64,000 nt of DNA from Hordeum vulgare subsp. vulgare (lineage: Eukaryota > Streptophyta > Magnoliopsida > Poales > Poaceae): assembly GCF_904849725.1 (NCBI RefSeq), contig NC_058524.1, positions 25,947,001 to 26,011,000 of the forward strand, read 5' to 3'. Numbering within the stretch: position 1 is the first letter of the stretch; each line of letters starts with the position of its first letter. The notes beneath the pieces are model-generated. The model did not search any database. It was not told where the DNA came from and saw only the letters and a program-made list of their open reading frames with translations. Positions 61,033 through 64,000 of this stretch are shown piece by piece. A program made the position numbers and the translations under genes.

Positions 61033-61991
61033 TTACTTGACATTCTTCGGGGGAGTCCAGTCAAGAATAGCTTGAATTCATTCGGGGTTGACTGCAATAC
61101 CATCCTTGGAAATCACATGACCAGGGTAAGTCACTTCGCTAGCTAGAATTCACATTTGGAATACTTCGCATAGAGTTTATGCTCCCGAAGCTTATCGAGT
61201 ACAAGACGAAGATGTTCGGCATGATCCTCTTTATTCTTTGCAAATACCAGAATATCATCAAGATATACCACAACGAATTTGTCGAGGTAGTCCATGAATA
61301 TACAATTCATCAACCGAGAGAAGGTTGCCGGTGCATTGGTTAAGCCGAACGACATGACGGTGTACTCGTATGATCCATCATGAGTAACAAAGGCGGTCTT
61401 TGGAATATCCTCTTTGCGAACACGGATCTGGTGGTATCCCAACCTGAAGTCGAGCTTAGAGAAGACGGTGGAACCAGCAAGTTGATCATACAAATCATTT
61501 ATCCGAGGGAGAGGATATTTGTTTTGAATAGTGGCCTGGTTGATAGGACAATAGTCTTGAACCAACCAATTTGTACCATCCTTCTTCTTAACAAAGAGAT
61601 AAGGTGCTCCCCAAGCAGAGGAACTCGGACGAATGAAACCCAGACGAAGCGAGTTGTCAATTTCTTGCTTAAGTTCAAGAAGTTCGTGTGGTGGCATTTT
61701 ATAAGGACGCATAGCAATAGGAGTGGTACCGGGTACCAAGTCAATGACAAACTCGACAGCTCAAGCAGGGGGAATCCCCGGAAGTTCTTCTGGAAAGACA
61801 TCTTGGAATTCTTGGACCACTGGAATGTTGTCAATCCCTTCAAGAGGCGACACATTTAATGCATTCAAGGCATATAGCCGTGCCTCAGCATTTCGGATGA
61901 GATGAGCATGGTAGCTTATTAATTCATCTGAAGGGTGTAGGAGGTGGACGGTCTTGGTGGCACAAACGACCGATGCCGTATGAGCCTTCAA
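61033..61991 (-). pseudogene. Reverse transcriptase of element G
   Basis: It runs from HLLHPSDELISY (protease-RT linker) through [43 protein letters not shown] and the catalytic [10 protein letters not shown] to the frame break near 61033-61142. TGA at 61761-61763 and further stops in 61033-61142 interrupt it. Confidence 0.9.
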
Positions 61992-63347
61992 TCACTCCAT
62001 CCCAAGTATGAGATCAATGTTGGAAGAACTCAATAACATGGGAGCGGCAAGGAATTCCAATCCTTCAATTTCAATGGAGACTTTGGGGCAGACCATGGAG
62101 GGTCGGCATTGGCCCGAGGGGGTGCTTACAACTATTGGGACGTCCATCTCTTCGTACTTAATGCCATGCATGAATGCAAACTTTTCCGACATAAAGGAAT
62201 GCGATGCTCTTGTATCAAACAATACAGAAGCATGTACTGAGTTAACGAGAAGTGTACCCATCATGGTAGCAGGCTGGTCTTGAGCTTGACCCATATCAAT
62301 GTTGTTGTCCTGACCACGAACATAAGCAGGCTTAGCGTTGAAGTTGCGGTTCTGGTTGTTGCCACTGCCAGTTGAGGGAAATGTCAGCTGATTTGGATTC
62401 TGCCTGCAGTCTCTAGCACGGTGACCTAGACGGCCACACTTGAAGCACAGCCTGTCCTCAGGACGTGAAGGAGGAACTCGAGGCGGTGGAGCTGTATGCC
62501 TGGGCTGCCTAGGTGGTGGAGGAGGCAGGCGAGGTGTAGCATAGGACGGCCTTGGAGCACGAGCAGGTGCATGGTACATATTGTTGGGAATCCAGATCTT
62601 CCGCTTCTGTGTAGATGAGCCCGAAGATGAGCCCATGTCACGGTTGCGCTTGCTGCTATCCTTGTATTCCTGTAGTCCAGTCTCAACCTGAATAGCCTTG
62701 TTCACGAGGGTGGCGAAATCAGCATAGTCTTGAACGAGGAGTGTCAGCTTGATATCAGGGTGGAGGCCTTCATAGAACTTCTCCTGTCTGCGTGCATTAG
62801 TTGCAATGTCTTCTTCAGCGTAGCGAGATAAGTCCAGAAATTCCTGTTGATAAGCATCCACAGTCTAGTTGCCCTGGACCAGGTTGCGGAACTCACGCTT
62901 CTTCCGGTCCATGATTCCCTGAGGAATGTAGCGAGCACGGAAAGCAGCCTTGAACACGGTCCAAGTGATGACAGTTCCATCCGGCTGAGAGCGCGTGTGG
63001 CTGTCCCACCTTTGAGCAGCGGGACCCTTCAGGAAGTAGGCGGCAAACTGGACATAGCTCGCCAGGGGCACATTGGCAGACTCCAGCTCGTAAGCAATGT
63101 CACGGAGCTAGTCATCAGCATCAAGAGGCTGAGTTGAGCTGCGGTAGATCGCAGGGTTGAGGCAGCAGAAGTCTTGCAGTGTCACGCCTTGCTGTTGGTT
63201 CATGTTCGGCCTTTGGAACTGATCCATGAGCCCTTGCATAAACTGGCGGTTCGGCTCAAACAGTTGGATCATCCCCGCCATATACTCAAGAGGCGGGGGT
63301 GGTGCATCGTTGGCAGGGCCACGCGGGCGGCCAGCTGGTCTAACCAT
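61992..63347 (-). pseudogene. gag and protease of element G
   Basis: ATG 63347 (MVRPAGRPRG) opens a frame broken by TAG at 63108-63110 and 62865-62867 and ended by TGA at 61992-61994. It contains the gag core (LKGPAAQRWDSH, WTVFKAAFRARYIP), a proline/arginine-rich stretch, zinc knuckle CFKCGRLGHRARDC (about 62410-62450) and the protease text VLFDTRASHSFMS. The usual protease motif is DTGA, but here the Gly is Arg. Confidence 0.9.
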
Positions 63348-63629
63348 CCTGTTAAATATTTAACAGGGGTAGTTTAGCTTAATGTAATTGCAAAGGCATC
63401 GCACGCATCCATGAAGTAATCAAGCATGATGAAAGGAAAATGTGATAGGTACTTCATAGTAGTTGAGTTCGACATACAGACACATACATAAGTTCGATTA
63501 CAGACTAACGATTACAAATTTGAAATTTGGAGATAGCCCGGACGCATTAGACGATACCCTGGACTCACTAGGTGGCACGCACGCACACGGTGGAAGAGTA
63601 CCACAATGAGATATAGCGATAAGGCTACA

Positions 63630-63986
63630 TCAACGTCGGAGAGGATAAACGAATCCTGGTAGCTGGCGGTGATAGAAGGTAGGGACAAGACCCTGTGTCC
63701 CATTGTGACTCTCGAGAGGGTATCGCATCCACTCGAGGAGCTGAGGTCCAAGTGCAGGGGTTCTACCTCCAACATCAGTCCACTCGAGACCTGATGGTAG
63801 CTCTGTCCTACTCGGCTCACGGATGTGCATAGGGGGAACCCTCGAATGGTGTGATGGCTGCAGCTCTGCCAACACGTCGTAAAGACGAGTGCGCGTAGCA
63901 TACAGCTCCACAGTCAGAGCTCGAAAAGCACGATCCAGTGCCTTAGTGTACTGCACCAGAACCCGCGCGTCGTAGCGACGCGTCAT
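63630..63986 (-). CDS. ORF upstream of gag in element G, unknown function
   Basis: A 118-residue frame begins MTRRYDARVLVQYTKALDRA and contains a helical stretch, then a Pro/Arg/Ser-rich tail. It lies about 280 bases upstream of gag, where most gypsy elements have an untranslated leader. I do not recognise a domain. It could be a fragment of a longer ORF extending past the window edge, a captured sequence, or chance. Confidence 0.35.
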   Translation of the reverse strand: MTRRYDARVLVQYTKALDRAFRALTVELYATRTRLYDVLAELQPSHHSRVPPMHIREPSRTELPSGLEWTDVGGRTPALGPQLLEWMRYPLESHNGTQGLVPTFYHRQLPGFVYPLRR

Positions 63987-64000
63987 GTAGAGGGCACAGA

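Larger units (their letters stand above)
58374..64000 (-). mobile_element. Element G: Tekay/Del-like chromovirus gypsy retrotransposon, incomplete
   Basis: Read on the minus strand: upstream ORF (63630-63986), gag (from 63347), protease, RT, RNase H, integrase, chromodomain, 3' LTR. The 5' LTR is beyond the window. From 63347 to about 61140 all fragments share one frame, and from 61032 to 58861 another, split only by stops. Confidence 0.88.

Overview
This is a repeat-only stretch of a large grass genome, almost certainly Triticeae (wheat, Aegilops or barley group). The evidence is three insertions of the Angela/BARE/WIS copia LTR (terminus TGTTGGAA...CCCCAACA, about 1.8 kb), Athila-type gypsy elements primed by tRNA-Asp, a Tekay-type chromovirus and a 12.7 kb CACTA transposon. 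I found no ordinary host gene, tRNA, rRNA or CRISPR array. Family names come from recognising termini and protein motifs; no database was searched.

Layout. 1-2846: 3' end of a plus-strand Angela/BARE-like copia (dead pol, then a complete 3' LTR). 2847-3344 and 8466-8798: two halves of an older LTR-like sequence, apparently split by a candidate non-autonomous Helitron (3345-8465). 8799-58373: a minus-strand Athila-like gypsy element, 'A', inflated to about 50 kb by insertions. Its 3' LTR is at 8799-10329, its 5' LTR at 56847-58373, and its gag-protease, RT-RNase H and integrase pieces lie between about 42 and 57 kb. Inside A sit three insertions: plus-strand gypsy 'B' (about 11500-41141), plus-strand BARE/Angela copia 'E' (43041-51957, duplication AAGAT), and solo LTR 'F' (54144-54974, duplication GGGGG). 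Inside B sit copia 'C' (12235-20853, minus, duplication TTGAT), lying in B's 5' LTR, and CACTA element 'D' (22601-35344, duplication TGG), lying in B's gag. 58374-64000: minus-strand Tekay-like gypsy 'G' with gag, protease, RT, RNase H, integrase and chromodomain. Its 3' LTR is cut off where A begins and its 5' LTR lies beyond the window.

How the parts work. A, E and G each carry the motifs of a full autonomous retrotransposon but hold premature stops and frameshifts. B has only gag and protease, so it would need RT and integrase from a relative. C has nearly identical LTRs around a long-dead pol, and the fragment at 1-2846 shares the same degenerate pol text, so this looks like a parasitic subfamily moved in trans. 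D has the usual two-gene CACTA plan on the minus strand: TNP2 transposase (31473-34790, one in-frame stop) and a second multi-exon gene (23073-27414). The second gene ends in a Ulp1-like cysteine protease domain with its catalytic residues visible. D also has a small plus-strand coiled-coil/membrane ORF and a 338-bp tandem array. LTR divergence judged by eye (A about 6%, B about 4%, E under 2%, C about 1%) agrees with the nesting order.

The most interesting material is in D: the protease-bearing second gene with its 25-residue repeat, duplicated splice region and mutated splice donor, and clusters of the terminal motif next to three TATA boxes. The shared fossil pol of the copia elements is also notable. 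I do not see a clearly new biological system.
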